Notes: generated by a model from the sequence alone, not told the origin. A stretch of DNA of 16,248 nt from an uncultured Acholeplasmataceae bacterium (GCA_937983315.1 CALKAH010000318.1:1-16248), one strand, 5' to 3'; positions 6,753 to 15,048 are shown, numbered from the stretch's first letter. Program-made: numbers and translations.

Positions 6753-6781
6753 AAAAACAAAAAAAGGCCCAAAGGCCTTTT
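6753..6781 (-). terminator. Terminator of the MsmK-type ATPase gene
   Basis: On the minus strand AAAAGGCC-TTTG-GGCCTTTT followed by more T forms an 8-bp stem with a T tract, beginning 4 bases after the stop at 6786. The ComK-like gene's ribosome binding site is directly behind it. Confidence 0.85.
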
Positions 6782-6785
6782 CGTT

Positions 6786-7949
6786 TTATTCAGCTTTGAC
6801 TTCTTCCTTCTTAGGTTGTTTCTTGACGGGACGATCTTCTTCTTCGATCAAGACAAGACGTTGTTCATTTTCTGGATTAAAGAAATGACATTTATTCATG
6901 TCTAATGCTAATCTCATCTTATCACCAATGCGGACACCAGCACGTGCGTTGATGCTTGCACATACGTTGTGGCCATTGACTGTGGTGTAGAGGTTGGTTT
7001 CAGAACCTAAGAGTTCAGCAACGTCAACGATGATATCAAGAACTGATTCTGGATATGTATCAAGAACGACTTGTTCATCATGGATATCTTCTGGACGAAT
7101 ACCCATCACGATTTCTTTACCTACCATACTGTTGGTGCGTAAAATTTCAAACTTGTCTTGAGGAACCTTAATCTTGTGATCGCCTGCAATAAACCATTGA
7201 TCCTTGCCGACCGTACCACGAATAAAGTTCATGGGAGGTGTACCGATGAAACCTGCAACGAACATGTTGTTGGGGTTATCATAAATGTCTTTTGGTGCAC
7301 CGACTTGCATGATATAACCATCTTTCATGACAACAATACGGCTTGCCATGGTCATCGCTTCGATTTGGTCATGGGTGACATAAATGGTTGTGGTTTCAAT
7401 CTTGTTATGCAGCTTAATGAGTTCGCCTCTCATTTGAACACGAAGTTTCGCGTCAAGGTTTGAAAGTGGTTCGTCCATTAAGAATACTTTGGCATTACGA
7501 ACAATCGCACGTCCTAGTGCAACACGTTGTCTTTGACCCCCTGAAAGAGCCTTTGGTTTACGTTTAAGATAAGGTGTTAAACCAAGAATTTCTGCGGCTT
7601 CATTAACCTTTTCATTGATCACATCTTTAGGCATTTTGCGAAGTTTCAAGCCGAACGCCATGTTATCATAGACGGTCATGTGTGGATAAAGCGCATAGGA
7701 TTGGAACACCATCGCGATGTTACGATCTTTTGGAGCTTTATCATTGACGAGTTCATCATCAATGTAGAGTTCACCAGAGGTAATTTCTTCAAGACCGGCA
7801 ATCATACGAAGAGTGGTTGATTTTCCACAACCTGATGGTCCGACGAATACGATAAATTCTTTATCTTTGATGTCAAGATTGAAGTCGAAAACAGCTTGAA
7901 CACCATTTGGATAAACTTTATTAATGTCTTTCAGTTTTAAAGTTGCCAT
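6786..7949 (-). CDS. msmK: Sugar ABC transporter ATP-binding protein, MsmK/UgpC/MalK type
   Basis: This ATPase energises carbohydrate ABC importers of the CUT1 class; in Firmicutes one MsmK often serves several different importers. The 387-residue product has Walker A GPSGCGKST (37-45), Q-loop Q83, signature LSGGQ (135-139), Walker B VFLMDEP (155-161), and the switch His H193. A C-terminal OB/TOBE regulatory region of about 130 residues follows (GIRPEDI segment), and the tail is charged and Lys/Glu-rich. No permease or binding protein lies beside it, which agrees with a shared ATPase. It has its own extended -10 promoter and terminator. Its ribosome binding site, AGGGAG, is unlike the GGAGG of its neighbours and is complementary to the loop of the predicted RNA at 15105-15261. 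The exact symbol (msmK, ugpC or malK) cannot be settled from sequence alone. Confidence 0.93.
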   Translation of the reverse strand: MATLKLKDINKVYPNGVQAVFDFNLDIKDKEFIVFVGPSGCGKSTTLRMIAGLEEITSGELYIDDELVNDKAPKDRNIAMVFQSYALYPHMTVYDNMAFGLKLRKMPKDVINEKVNEAAEILGLTPYLKRKPKALSGGQRQRVALGRAIVRNAKVFLMDEPLSNLDAKLRVQMRGELIKLHNKIETTTIYVTHDQIEAMTMASRIVVMKDGYIMQVGAPKDIYDNPNNMFVAGFIGTPPMNFIRGTVGKDQWFIAGDHKIKVPQDKFEILRTNSMVGKEIVMGIRPEDIHDEQVVLDTYPESVLDIIVDVAELLGSETNLYTTVNGHNVCASINARAGVRIGDKMRLALDMNKCHFFNPENEQRLVLIEEEDRPVKKQPKKEEVKAE

Positions 7950-7980
7950 ATATTTCTCCCTTTTCTTTCATGATATCTCT

Positions 7981-7989
7981 ATTATAACA
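7981..7989 (-). promoter_or_regulatory. Promoter of the MsmK-type gene (extended -10 TGTTATAAT)
   Basis: On the minus strand TGT-TATAAT (TATAAT at 7986-7981) lies about 32 bases before the ATG. No good -35 is seen; an A/T-rich stretch from the upstream terminator occupies its place. Confidence 0.65.
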
Positions 7990-8001
7990 ACGTTATGTCA
8001 T

Positions 8002-8024
8002 AAAAAAAATGTGCACCTTGCACA
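8002..8024 (-). terminator. Terminator of the lipoprotein/PucR-type operon
   Basis: On the minus strand TGTGCA-AGG-TGCACA (8024-8010) is followed by eight T. It begins 4 bases after the stop codon of the HTH gene. Confidence 0.8.
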
Positions 8025-8028
8025 CTTT

Positions 8029-8601
8029 TTATTGAATCAAATGATAGATGAGTAATGCGTCTGAAAAGATACGAGGATCTAAACCGGTCATGTGGTGGAA
8101 TTTTTCGATGCGCTGGATCAACGTGTTTCGATGAACATAGAGTTTCTTTGAAGCAATCACCATGTTAAGATTAGATGAAAGATAGGTTTCAAGTGTCTCA
8201 ATCATGACCTGATCTTGGTAAAATTTGCGTAGAATGGAACGTTTCAGTTCCTCATCAAGATCGAGAAGATGATGTTTGATTAAGATACGATCATCCATAT
8301 AGAAATATTTCGCAAAAGGAATGATTTGAAGTCTTTTTTTGATGAATTCAAGATGTTCATCGCGTTCCTTTTCGTGTTGAAAGACATAGGATTCATACAA
8401 TCTGATATCGGTTAATGTATCGCTCATCACGTTGATAGCAACATCATGAAACGAGATATCGACCTGATAATTAAAATAGAGAACGGCTTGATGATGATTT
8501 TGAACATAAGTCGCATCAGGGATTAAATCACGAAAAAGATGGATGATATCATCATCCAATTTTTGTTTTTCTTTACTTTCAATCACGAGATAGCGTAACA
8601 C
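8029..8601 (-). CDS. PucR/CdaR-type helix-turn-helix regulator
   Basis: The last 65 residues carry the PucR C-terminal helix-turn-helix (HTH_30) pattern: LETYLSSNLNMVIASKKLYVHRNTLIQRI followed by TGLDPRIFSDALLIYHLI. Family members respond to metabolites such as purines, sugars or glycerate. The first 120 residues match nothing I recognise and are shorter than usual sensor domains, so the signal is unknown. The 190-residue frame starts at GTG (8601), placed after AAGAGGG; the ATG at 8606 is in another frame. It is the third gene of an operon with two lipoproteins (20-base gap) and lies directly upstream of the MsmK-type gene, so it may regulate sugar transport or the operon itself. That link is inference. 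Confidence 0.75.
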   Translation of the reverse strand: MLRYLVIESKEKQKLDDDIIHLFRDLIPDATYVQNHHQAVLYFNYQVDISFHDVAINVMSDTLTDIRLYESYVFQHEKERDEHLEFIKKRLQIIPFAKYFYMDDRILIKHHLLDLDEELKRSILRKFYQDQVMIETLETYLSSNLNMVIASKKLYVHRNTLIQRIEKFHHMTGLDPRIFSDALLIYHLIQ

Positions 8602-8621
8602 GTCATCCCTCTTTTCACGCG

Positions 8622-9356
8622 TTATAAACGGAGGTATTCCCTTAGCTTTTGAATGCCTAGAAGATGAGCAAATCCATCTTCTACATCAATGACCATACCG
8701 ATCACTTGACGGCTCGTATTGATAACTGCACCACCTAATGCGTATTCATCAGCTGGAATGTCTGTCACATAGATATCTGTTTCTTCATTTTTACTCATAA
8801 GAAATCCCATAATCATCGAGTTTCTTGATAACTGATAATTGGAGATCATCATGAGTGGCTCTTGATCCATAGGCTCATAGATGGAGACATCAATTTTTCG
8901 TATTTTAGAGATTGCGACATTCGTATCAAACTTGATTTTAGCAAGATTATACTCTTCAGAACGGTTCAAGACAAGTGCATCATAGGAACGATTAGCAAAA
9001 TCAATAATTTCAACGGTAAGTGTCCAACTTTCATCACGAAGTTTAACGGTCTCAAGTGATGTGACAACACGTAATGAATTTTCATAGATAGCATAAACAA
9101 ATCCCGTACCTTCACGAACATCACGTACCTGATTGAGTGTATCTCGTGCAACAGCTTTAACAACGACAGTTCCTGGAATCGTGAAGTTTGAAACTTGATT
9201 AATAAAATAATCAAAATTGTCTTGATCGAGAATGTCATTTTCTAGATATTGATCATATTGCTTGATGAGCATTCTTCTTGGATCATTTTGATTACCACAT
9301 GCACTCAGTAGGGTAAGCGAAACGAGGATCACGAAGATGAGTAGAATTTTTTTCAT
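8622..9356 (-). CDS. Lipoprotein with trypsin-like fold lacking all catalytic residues (pseudoprotease)
   Basis: The 244-residue product begins with a lipoprotein signal peptide (hydrophobic stretch then LLSAC, acylated Cys at residue 20), so it should be anchored outside the membrane. From about residue 60 it follows its upstream neighbour in layout: GTGFVYAI...VVTSLETV, EEYNLAKIKF, LGGAVINTSRQVIGMVI. At the positions of the protease triad it has E102 instead of His, N137 instead of Asp and L207 instead of Ser. It therefore probably keeps the fold without peptidase activity and may bind peptides or regulate its neighbour. ATGA overlaps the neighbour's stop by 4 bases, showing coupled translation. 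It looks like an old duplication, since similarity is structural and patchy. Confidence 0.8.
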   Translation of the reverse strand: MKKILLIFVILVSLTLLSACGNQNDPRRMLIKQYDQYLENDILDQDNFDYFINQVSNFTIPGTVVVKAVARDTLNQVRDVREGTGFVYAIYENSLRVVTSLETVKLRDESWTLTVEIIDFANRSYDALVLNRSEEYNLAKIKFDTNVAISKIRKIDVSIYEPMDQEPLMMISNYQLSRNSMIMGFLMSKNEETDIYVTDIPADEYALGGAVINTSRQVIGMVIDVEDGFAHLLGIQKLREYLRL

Positions 9357-10150
9357 GATCTCACCTCCATGAAGGGCATATGATTTTCTGTCAAGAACTC
9401 TTTGACCTTATCGATAGGTATTAAAAATGCATAATCTGCGATGTTACTTCCACCGGTGAAATTACCCGCAAAAATGATACCCACTAGCTCAAAATTGTCA
9501 TTGATTGCTGCACTTCCACTGGATCCAGATTTAACTGGTAAATCTGCAATCATGACATGAAAGTCTATATTGATGACGGTTGATGGCACATCAATCGTGA
9601 TGGGACCATAATCAAGTAGCATCCCTGTATTAATAGCATTCAGTTGACTTTCTGGGTATCCCATCGTCGTGATGTGCGTATTGATTTCCATGCGATGTTC
9701 AGCCAGAACAAAAACATTGAGTTCAACATAAGATTTTTTACGAACACGGAGTATGGCAAGATCAAAATCGTTGTTTCCAACGAGATAGGTAGCATTATAA
9801 ATGTTATTTTGAAAGTCATAAACCGTATAGCTTGATCCTTCAATATCTGGGTCGTAGACCACATGATTGTTGGTTAATACGTAGTAATAGAGTACATCCT
9901 CATCAAAAACAAGTCCAGAACCCAGCGCGACAGACGTGAGATTAGACGAAGATTTTTTGACTTTGACAACCCCTTTAATCAGTTCGTTGGATACACGATT
10001 GAGAAACTGAATGCGTTCGAGATATGTCTCTTGATTTTCTTGAAGATGCTCATCATATGTGGCAAAAACGTCTTCATAACTCATCGCCCATGTACAAGAC
10101 GAGAGTATCAAAGATAGCATGATGAGAAGCACGATAAAGCCTTTTTTCAT
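9353..10150 (-). CDS. Trypsin-like serine protease lipoprotein (HtrA/S1 family)
   Basis: The 265-residue product has a lipoprotein signal (basic MKK, hydrophobic core, LSSC with Cys19) and a chymotrypsin-fold domain at about residues 55-255. The triad is complete: H96 in VLTNNHVVYD, D130 in NNDFDLAILRV, and S211 in SGSSGSAAINDN, with the expected oxyanion glycines. There is no PDZ domain, unlike full HtrA/DegP, and the C-terminus ends just after the fold. It should act outside the cell membrane, perhaps in surface-protein quality control or processing; the substrate is unknown. It is the first gene of an operon with a catalytically dead paralogue and a PucR-type regulator. The ribosome binding site AGGTGATAAC precedes the ATG. 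Confidence 0.88.
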   Translation of the reverse strand: MKKGFIVLLIMLSLILSSCTWAMSYEDVFATYDEHLQENQETYLERIQFLNRVSNELIKGVVKVKKSSSNLTSVALGSGLVFDEDVLYYYVLTNNHVVYDPDIEGSSYTVYDFQNNIYNATYLVGNNDFDLAILRVRKKSYVELNVFVLAEHRMEINTHITTMGYPESQLNAINTGMLLDYGPITIDVPSTVINIDFHVMIADLPVKSGSSGSAAINDNFELVGIIFAGNFTGGSNIADYAFLIPIDKVKEFLTENHMPFMEVRS

Positions 10151-10167
10151 GTTATCACCTTAGAGAT

Positions 10168-10173
10168 ATTCTA
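10168..10173 (-). promoter_or_regulatory. Possible promoter (-10) of the lipoprotein operon
   Basis: TAGAAT on the minus strand lies about 18 bases before the protease ATG. The -35 position falls in the T tract of the suf terminator and is poor, so this is only a likely site. Confidence 0.35.
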
Positions 10174-10186
10174 CTCTATTTTAGCT

Positions 10187-10224
10187 AAATAAAAAAGATA
10201 TTTGCCAAGTTTTGCAAATATCTT
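10187..10224 (-). terminator. suf operon terminator
   Basis: On the minus strand AAGATATTTGC and GCAAATATCTT form a perfect 11-bp stem (10224-10214 with 10205-10195) around an 8-base loop, followed by a T-rich tract. It lies about 20 bases after the sufB stop. Confidence 0.88.
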
Positions 10225-10243
10225 ATTCGTTTTAGGATAATGA

Positions 10244-11653
10244 TTATCCAATCGAACCTTCCATTTCAAGCTTAATGAGCTGGTTGAGTTCGATGGCATA
10301 TTCCATGGGTAATTCCTTAGCAAATGGTTCAATGAAGCCCATCACAATCATTTCGGTTGCTTCTGCTTCGGTTAAACCACGGCTCATTAAATAGAAGAGT
10401 TGTTCTTCTGAAATTTTAGAGACGGTTGCTTCATGTTCAAGGAAGACATCGGAATTACGTACTACGTTTGTTGGAATCGTATCTGAATATGAATAATCAT
10501 CTAAAATGATCGTATCACATTCAACATGGGCTTTAGCTCCTTTGGCGTTCTTACCAAAATCGACTTTCCCGCGATAATTGACTGATCCTCCACCACGTGA
10601 GATGGATTTAGAAATGATGGTTGATGTTGTATTTGGAGCAACATGAATCATTTTTGCGCCAGCATCCTGTATTTGTCCTTTACCAGCAAAAGCGATGGAT
10701 ATCGTCGTTCCTTTTGCACGTTCACCGAGCAAAATGCATGATGGATATTTCATGTTAACATTAGATCCAATATTTCCATCGATCCATTCCATGTGTCCAT
10801 TTTCATAGACAAATGCGCGTTTAGTGACAAGGTTAATGACATTGGTTGACCAGTTTTGAATGGTAGTATAACGGCATGTTGCATCTTTCATGACAACGAT
10901 CTCAACGATGGCTGCATGCAAGGAATCTTTTGAATAAACGGGTGCTGTGCAACCTTCGACATAGTTAACGTATGCACCTTCATCGACGATAATGAGTGTT
11001 CTTTCAAACTGACCCATTTGATCAGAATTGATTCTAAAATAAGACTGTAAAGGTTTCGTTACACGTACACCTTTTGGTACATAAATAAACGAACCACCAC
11101 TCCAAACAGCACTGTTTAGTGCAGCATATTTGTTATCGCTAAATGGAATAATTGTGCCAAAAAATTTTTTAACAAGATCAGGATGTTCACGCAGTGCTGT
11201 ATCCGTATCGACATAGATAACACCGAGATCTTCAAGTTCTTTTTGTGTATTGTGATAAACGACTTCACTTTCAAATTGCGTGGAGACACCTGCTAAGAAA
11301 TTACGTTCAGCTTCAGGAATACCCAATTTTTCAAATGTATCTTTAATTTCGCTAGGCACTTCATCCCAGCTTGTTTCTGCTTTTTCACTGGCCTTGATGA
11401 AATATGTAAACTCATCAAAGTTGATAAATGAAAGGTCTGGACCCCATGAGGGATTTTTGAGTTCCGTAAACTTTTTATAGCTCTTTAAACGAAATTCAAG
11501 CATCCAATCGGGTTCACCTTTTTGTTTGCTAATCGTACGAATGATGTCTTCATTAAGCCCTTTACCTGTGGTAAATACAGATTTTGATTGTGTATGCCAA
11601 CCGTATTGGTACTCACCAACGATTTCATCGATCTTCTTTTTATTATCATCCAT
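10244..11653 (-). CDS. sufB: Fe-S cluster scaffold protein SufB
   Basis: SufB forms the SufBCD scaffold on which iron-sulfur clusters are built with sulfur delivered by SufS through SufU. The 469-residue product matches the family length. It contains the core beta-helix with [44 protein letters not shown] and the conserved C-terminus [22 protein letters not shown] and [21 protein letters not shown], typical of Firmicutes SufB. The frame is open to 11767, but that extension is the sufU gene in another frame. I start at [10 protein letters not shown] (11653) after AAGGAGGAA. It overlaps the sufU stop by 8 bases (ATGGATGA) and is the last gene of sufCDSUB. Confidence 0.97.
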   Translation of the reverse strand: MDDNKKKIDEIVGEYQYGWHTQSKSVFTTGKGLNEDIIRTISKQKGEPDWMLEFRLKSYKKFTELKNPSWGPDLSFINFDEFTYFIKASEKAETSWDEVPSEIKDTFEKLGIPEAERNFLAGVSTQFESEVVYHNTQKELEDLGVIYVDTDTALREHPDLVKKFFGTIIPFSDNKYAALNSAVWSGGSFIYVPKGVRVTKPLQSYFRINSDQMGQFERTLIIVDEGAYVNYVEGCTAPVYSKDSLHAAIVEIVVMKDATCRYTTIQNWSTNVINLVTKRAFVYENGHMEWIDGNIGSNVNMKYPSCILLGERAKGTTISIAFAGKGQIQDAGAKMIHVAPNTTSTIISKSISRGGGSVNYRGKVDFGKNAKGAKAHVECDTIILDDYSYSDTIPTNVVRNSDVFLEHEATVSKISEEQLFYLMSRGLTEAEATEMIVMGFIEPFAKELPMEYAIELNQLIKLEMEGSIG

Positions 11654-12092
11654 GAGATGGTTCCTCCTTAAGGGTAAGTATAGCTTGCTCTGCGGCTTTC
11701 CATGCAAGGGTTGCACATTTGACGCGAGCTGGAAACTGTGATACACCTTGATAAGCCATTGCATCACCGGTTAAAATGTCATGATTGAAAGGATAACCTT
11801 TAATCAATTCATAAAATTCTTTTAAAATCTGTAATGCTTCATCGACTGTCTTATTCATGAGCGTGACACTCATAACACTTGCACTTGAACAACAAATAGA
11901 ACATCCCGTTCCTTTTTGTTTGATGTCAGTAATCATGCCGTTTTCTACTTTAAGTTGAACGGTCATTTCATCGCCACAGCTCGGATTATTGAGATGGACA
12001 GTCATGTATGTATTATCAGCAACAAATCCTCGGTTTTGTGGATTCTTGTAGTGATCCATGATCACTTGGCGATACAGTTGTTCAAGGTTCAT
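11646..12092 (-). CDS. sufU: Sulfur-relay protein SufU (Zn-dependent, IscU-like)
   Basis: SufU accepts persulfide sulfur from SufS and passes it on to SufBCD; in Bacillus it is a zinc protein. The 148-residue product has the ligand set C39-G-D41 (NPSCGDEM), C64 (GTGCSI) and C126 (RVKCATLAW), as in Firmicutes SufU, including the insertion typical of SufU relative to IscU. Two further cysteines, C67 and C68 (CSICCSS), stand where the family usually has small residues such as Ser or Ala. The start follows AGGAG with 7 bases spacing, 9 bases after the sufS stop. Confidence 0.95.
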   Translation of the reverse strand: MNLEQLYRQVIMDHYKNPQNRGFVADNTYMTVHLNNPSCGDEMTVQLKVENGMITDIKQKGTGCSICCSSASVMSVTLMNKTVDEALQILKEFYELIKGYPFNHDILTGDAMAYQGVSQFPARVKCATLAWKAAEQAILTLKEEPSHG

Positions 12093-12101
12093 ATTTAACT
12101 C

Positions 12102-13307
12102 CTAAAAAGATTGAAAGAATGCTTGCGCAGCACGAAGAGCTTCAGCTAAATGTTTAGCATCTTCTTTCGTATTATAGATGTGAATCGAAGCACGAAGTGT
12201 CGATACGACACCTAAGAATTGACTGACGAGTTGGGCACAATGATGTCCAGCCCGAACACTGATGTGATATTGATCCAAAAATGTTGCAACATCATGCGGG
12301 TGAATGCCTTCTAAATTAAAGGCGATCACAGGGTTGTCAGCGGTTGGATTATAGATCGTTAAACCTTCGATGCTTTGAAGAAGTGAAAGTGCATACTGAT
12401 GAATCTCATGCGTATGTTGATGAATCACATCAAATCCGATTGATTCAATGTATTGAATAGCTTTGGCTAGACCAATGGCGCCACTGATCACAGGAGTTCC
12501 TGCTTCTAAACGCATAGGAGCTTCTTTCCATGTTGCTGATTCTTTGGTGACTTGATCAACCATTTCTCCCCCATATTCGAAAGGTTCAAGGCGATCAAGT
12601 AGTTTCTTTTTCCCATAGAGAACTCCAACGCCTGATGGTCCAAACATTTTATGGCCTGAAAATGCGAGGTAGTCGACATCAAGTTGTTTGACATGAAGTG
12701 CCATATGGGGTGCTGATTGCGCAGCATCTAAAACGACATGTGCTCCTTTTTCATGAGCTAAACGTATGATGTCTTCAATCGGTGTTAAGTAACCCATCAC
12801 ATTGGATACATGAGTCAATGCAACCATCTTTGTGTGATCACTCAAAGCCTTTTTGAATGCTTCAACGGTGATTCGACCTTCTTCAGTCAATGTGATATAA
12901 ACAAGTTTTGCCCCTGTCTTTTTGGCAACTTGTTGCCACGGTAAGAGTGATGAATGATGCTCAAGTTCACTTGTGATAATTTCATCACCTGGTTGAAGGA
13001 TATCTAAATAAGCGTGAGCAACCATGTTGAGTGCAGATGTTGCTCCACGTGTAAATACAATTTCTTCATCATCTGCATGAATCCATTTGGCAACCGTCGT
13101 CCGGGCTTCTTCAAACATCTTTGTCGATTCATATGCAAGCGCATAAGCACCACGATGGACATTAACGCCAAGCGTGTTATAGTAAAGATCTACCTGTTCA
13201 ATGACAGGTCGAACTTTAAGTGCTGATGCTGCTGAGTCGAAGTAGATGAGATTAGGTTGTTGGTTAAAGACGGGAAAATCTTTACGAATGGATTCAATAG
13301 GGTTCAT
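12102..13307 (-). CDS. sufS: Cysteine desulfurase SufS
   Basis: SufS is a PLP enzyme that takes sulfur from cysteine, leaving a persulfide on its active cysteine. The 401-residue product shows the group II NifS-like pattern: H117-H118 (ELEHHSS), D194 and Q197 (LDAAQSAPH), the PLP lysine K220 (FSGHKMFGP), and the catalytic C358 in VRAGHHCAQ. Its start overlaps the sufD stop as ATGA, so translation is coupled. The next gene sufU is its activator and sulfur acceptor. It is also the only desulfurase in the window that could feed ThiI. Confidence 0.97.
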   Translation of the reverse strand: MNPIESIRKDFPVFNQQPNLIYFDSAASALKVRPVIEQVDLYYNTLGVNVHRGAYALAYESTKMFEEARTTVAKWIHADDEEIVFTRGATSALNMVAHAYLDILQPGDEIITSELEHHSSLLPWQQVAKKTGAKLVYITLTEEGRITVEAFKKALSDHTKMVALTHVSNVMGYLTPIEDIIRLAHEKGAHVVLDAAQSAPHMALHVKQLDVDYLAFSGHKMFGPSGVGVLYGKKKLLDRLEPFEYGGEMVDQVTKESATWKEAPMRLEAGTPVISGAIGLAKAIQYIESIGFDVIHQHTHEIHQYALSLLQSIEGLTIYNPTADNPVIAFNLEGIHPHDVATFLDQYHISVRAGHHCAQLVSQFLGVVSTLRASIHIYNTKEDAKHLAEALRAAQAFFQSF

Positions 13308-14179
13308 ATACGTGAGTTCACCAAATGGATAAATCGTTCTTTTAAAGGTTCATCATCAATCTCATCGATGATTGGTTTTAAGAATCCATTGATGATGAGT
13401 TTTTCAGATTCGCGTTGATTTAAGCCGCGACTCATTAAATAATAAAGCTGATCTTCTTCTATCTTACCAATTGTTGCTCCATGACCTGCTTTGACATCAA
13501 ATTCATCGATGAGTAAGATCGGATTCACTTCAACAATGGCTTGATCGGATGTGATAATACCTTTAAGTGTTTGAAAGGCATTCGCGTGTTTCATACCTTT
13601 TTCAATCTTTTCAACACCATTAAGGACAATTTTTCCCTTTTTATTAGCAATACCAATATTGGTCATATTGCCGATCGTGTTTGGTGCTTGATGGATGATG
13701 AGCACATCGATGTTTTGTTTATTTTCATCTGAGGATACAGCAACAGCACGCATGTTAACTTCAGCACCTTGGCCTTGTAATTCAACATGCATTTTCGCAT
13801 CGATGATATCAGAGACAAATCCACCAATTAAATCGAGTTTTGCATCGCGTGCTGCAGTAAAGTAATGTTCAACAAGAGCTTTCTTACTTGATAATTCACT
13901 GACGAGTAGATATTTGACATGTGTATTCTTTTTTGCTGTGAGGTTTAACTTATATTGATGAGGTGTTAACTCTTCACTCGCAAGCTCTAAAATAATCTTG
14001 ATCGAGGTATTTTCAGATACAACAATATCAAGTGATTCATTATTATCATCTTGAATGGTAATTTTGATGGGATCTTCGAAATGGATGTGAGGTGGAATAA
14101 TCAATTGTTGATTTTCAAAACGAAAGTCCTTCGGAAGTTTTGTTTGGACTTTATGATCTTGAATGATGATATCTTTCAT
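13304..14179 (-). CDS. sufD: Fe-S assembly protein SufD (short form)
   Basis: SufD partners SufB and SufC in the scaffold complex. The 291-residue product has the SufBD core: the beta-helix region in the middle and the C-terminal signature AGHGATIGKIEEDQLYYLMSRGLNQRESEKLIINGFLKP (about 230-270). Typical SufD proteins such as that of B. subtilis have about 430 residues. Here the N-terminal helical domain is largely absent, and the product starts near the beginning of the core. The start is fixed by the operon: TAATG overlaps the sufC stop by one base, and no upstream in-frame extension exists outside sufC. It is therefore a compact form and not a misplaced start. Confidence 0.93.
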   Translation of the reverse strand: MKDIIIQDHKVQTKLPKDFRFENQQLIIPPHIHFEDPIKITIQDDNNESLDIVVSENTSIKIILELASEELTPHQYKLNLTAKKNTHVKYLLVSELSSKKALVEHYFTAARDAKLDLIGGFVSDIIDAKMHVELQGQGAEVNMRAVAVSSDENKQNIDVLIIHQAPNTIGNMTNIGIANKKGKIVLNGVEKIEKGMKHANAFQTLKGIITSDQAIVEVNPILLIDEFDVKAGHGATIGKIEEDQLYYLMSRGLNQRESEKLIINGFLKPIIDEIDDEPLKERFIHLVNSRI

Positions 14180-14946
14180 TATTCTTCGCCTTCTGAAAAT
14201 TCAATACCTAATTCTTCTCTGATCCATTCATAACCATTTTTATCAATTTTTTGAATCAATTCTGAACCACCACTTAACACGATCTTACCATCAATCATGA
14301 TGTGAACATTGGTCGGTTTAATGTAGTCTAAGATACGTTGATAGTGTGTAATTAAGATGCATCCAAATTGATCATTGACAAGTTCGCTAACATTGGATCC
14401 AACAATCTTTAACGCATCAACATCAAGACCTGAGTCGATTTCATCTAAGATCGCAAATTTAGGTCTTAAAACCTTCAGCTGTAAGATTTCATTGCGTTTT
14501 CTTTCACCACCGGAGAATCCTTCATTGAGGTAGCGATGTGCTAAATCAGGACGCATTTTCAATTCTTCAACTGTCTTTTCATACTTGATTGCAAATTGGA
14601 AAAGACCTACGTCTTTACCTGAAGTTGCTTTCAGTGCTTGACGCATAAAATCTGAATTGGTGACACCTGGAACTTCAGCGGGGTATTGCATTGCTAGAAA
14701 TAAGCCTGCACGTGCACGTTCATCCACTTCCATCTCGAGGATGTTTTGTCCATCAAGATAAGCTTCGCCTTCAGTCACTTCATATTTGGGATGGCCCATT
14801 AATGCAGAGGCAAGTGTTGACTTTCCTGTACCATTTGGACCCATAATTGCATGGACTTCACCGGAGTTAACCACAAGGTTAACACCTTTTAAGATTTCTT
14901 TACCCTCAATACCAACATGAAGGTTTTTAATTTCTAATTTTGCCAT
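14179..14946 (-). CDS. sufC: Fe-S assembly ATPase SufC
   Basis: SufC is the ABC-type ATPase of the SufBCD complex; it works in the cytosol and not in transport. The 255-residue product has Walker A GPNGTGKST (36-44), the family's FSGGERKRNEI signature with the extra charged residues typical of SufC, Walker B FAILDEIDSGLD, and a switch His in LITHYQRIL. The start ATG follows AAGGAGGAAATT. An in-frame ATG exists at 14985, but it lies across the likely promoter, so 14946 is preferred. It is the first gene of sufC-D-S-U-B, the usual Firmicutes order. Confidence 0.97.
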   Translation of the reverse strand: MAKLEIKNLHVGIEGKEILKGVNLVVNSGEVHAIMGPNGTGKSTLASALMGHPKYEVTEGEAYLDGQNILEMEVDERARAGLFLAMQYPAEVPGVTNSDFMRQALKATSGKDVGLFQFAIKYEKTVEELKMRPDLAHRYLNEGFSGGERKRNEILQLKVLRPKFAILDEIDSGLDVDALKIVGSNVSELVNDQFGCILITHYQRILDYIKPTNVHIMIDGKIVLSGGSELIQKIDKNGYEWIREELGIEFSEGEE

Positions 14947-14973
14947 AATTTCCTCCTTGAATAAGCCATAACT

Positions 14974-14979
14974 ATTATA
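14974..14979 (-). promoter_or_regulatory. Probable suf operon promoter (-10)
   Basis: TATAAT on the minus strand lies 28 bases before the sufC start. The -35 region is weak. No recognisable Fur, IscR or SufR operator is seen nearby. Confidence 0.5.
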
Positions 14980-15033
14980 TAACAAACCCCTCTTAAATGC
15001 TATTTATATGCTAATTTAGAAAGTCTAAAATGA

Positions 15034-15048
15034 AGGAAACGTTTTCAA
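15034..15048 (-). promoter_or_regulatory. cre site (CcpA operator), perfect consensus match
   Basis: On the minus strand TTGAAAACGTTTCCT matches all 15 positions of WTGNAANCGNWNNCW. It is centred about 64 bases upstream of the predicted start at 15105, a position typical of CcpA-activated promoters, and about 75 bases upstream of the suf start. Whether this organism has CcpA cannot be seen here. Confidence 0.6.

Noticed and set aside
6743..6772. TTG start giving the ComK-like protein 10 more residues.
   Set aside because: The codon lies inside the rho-independent terminator stem, and the ATG at 6742 has its own GGAG site.
11654..11767. 38-residue N-terminal extension of SufB.
   Set aside because: It is sufU sequence in another frame; the start at 11653 has a strong ribosome binding site and a family-like N-terminus.
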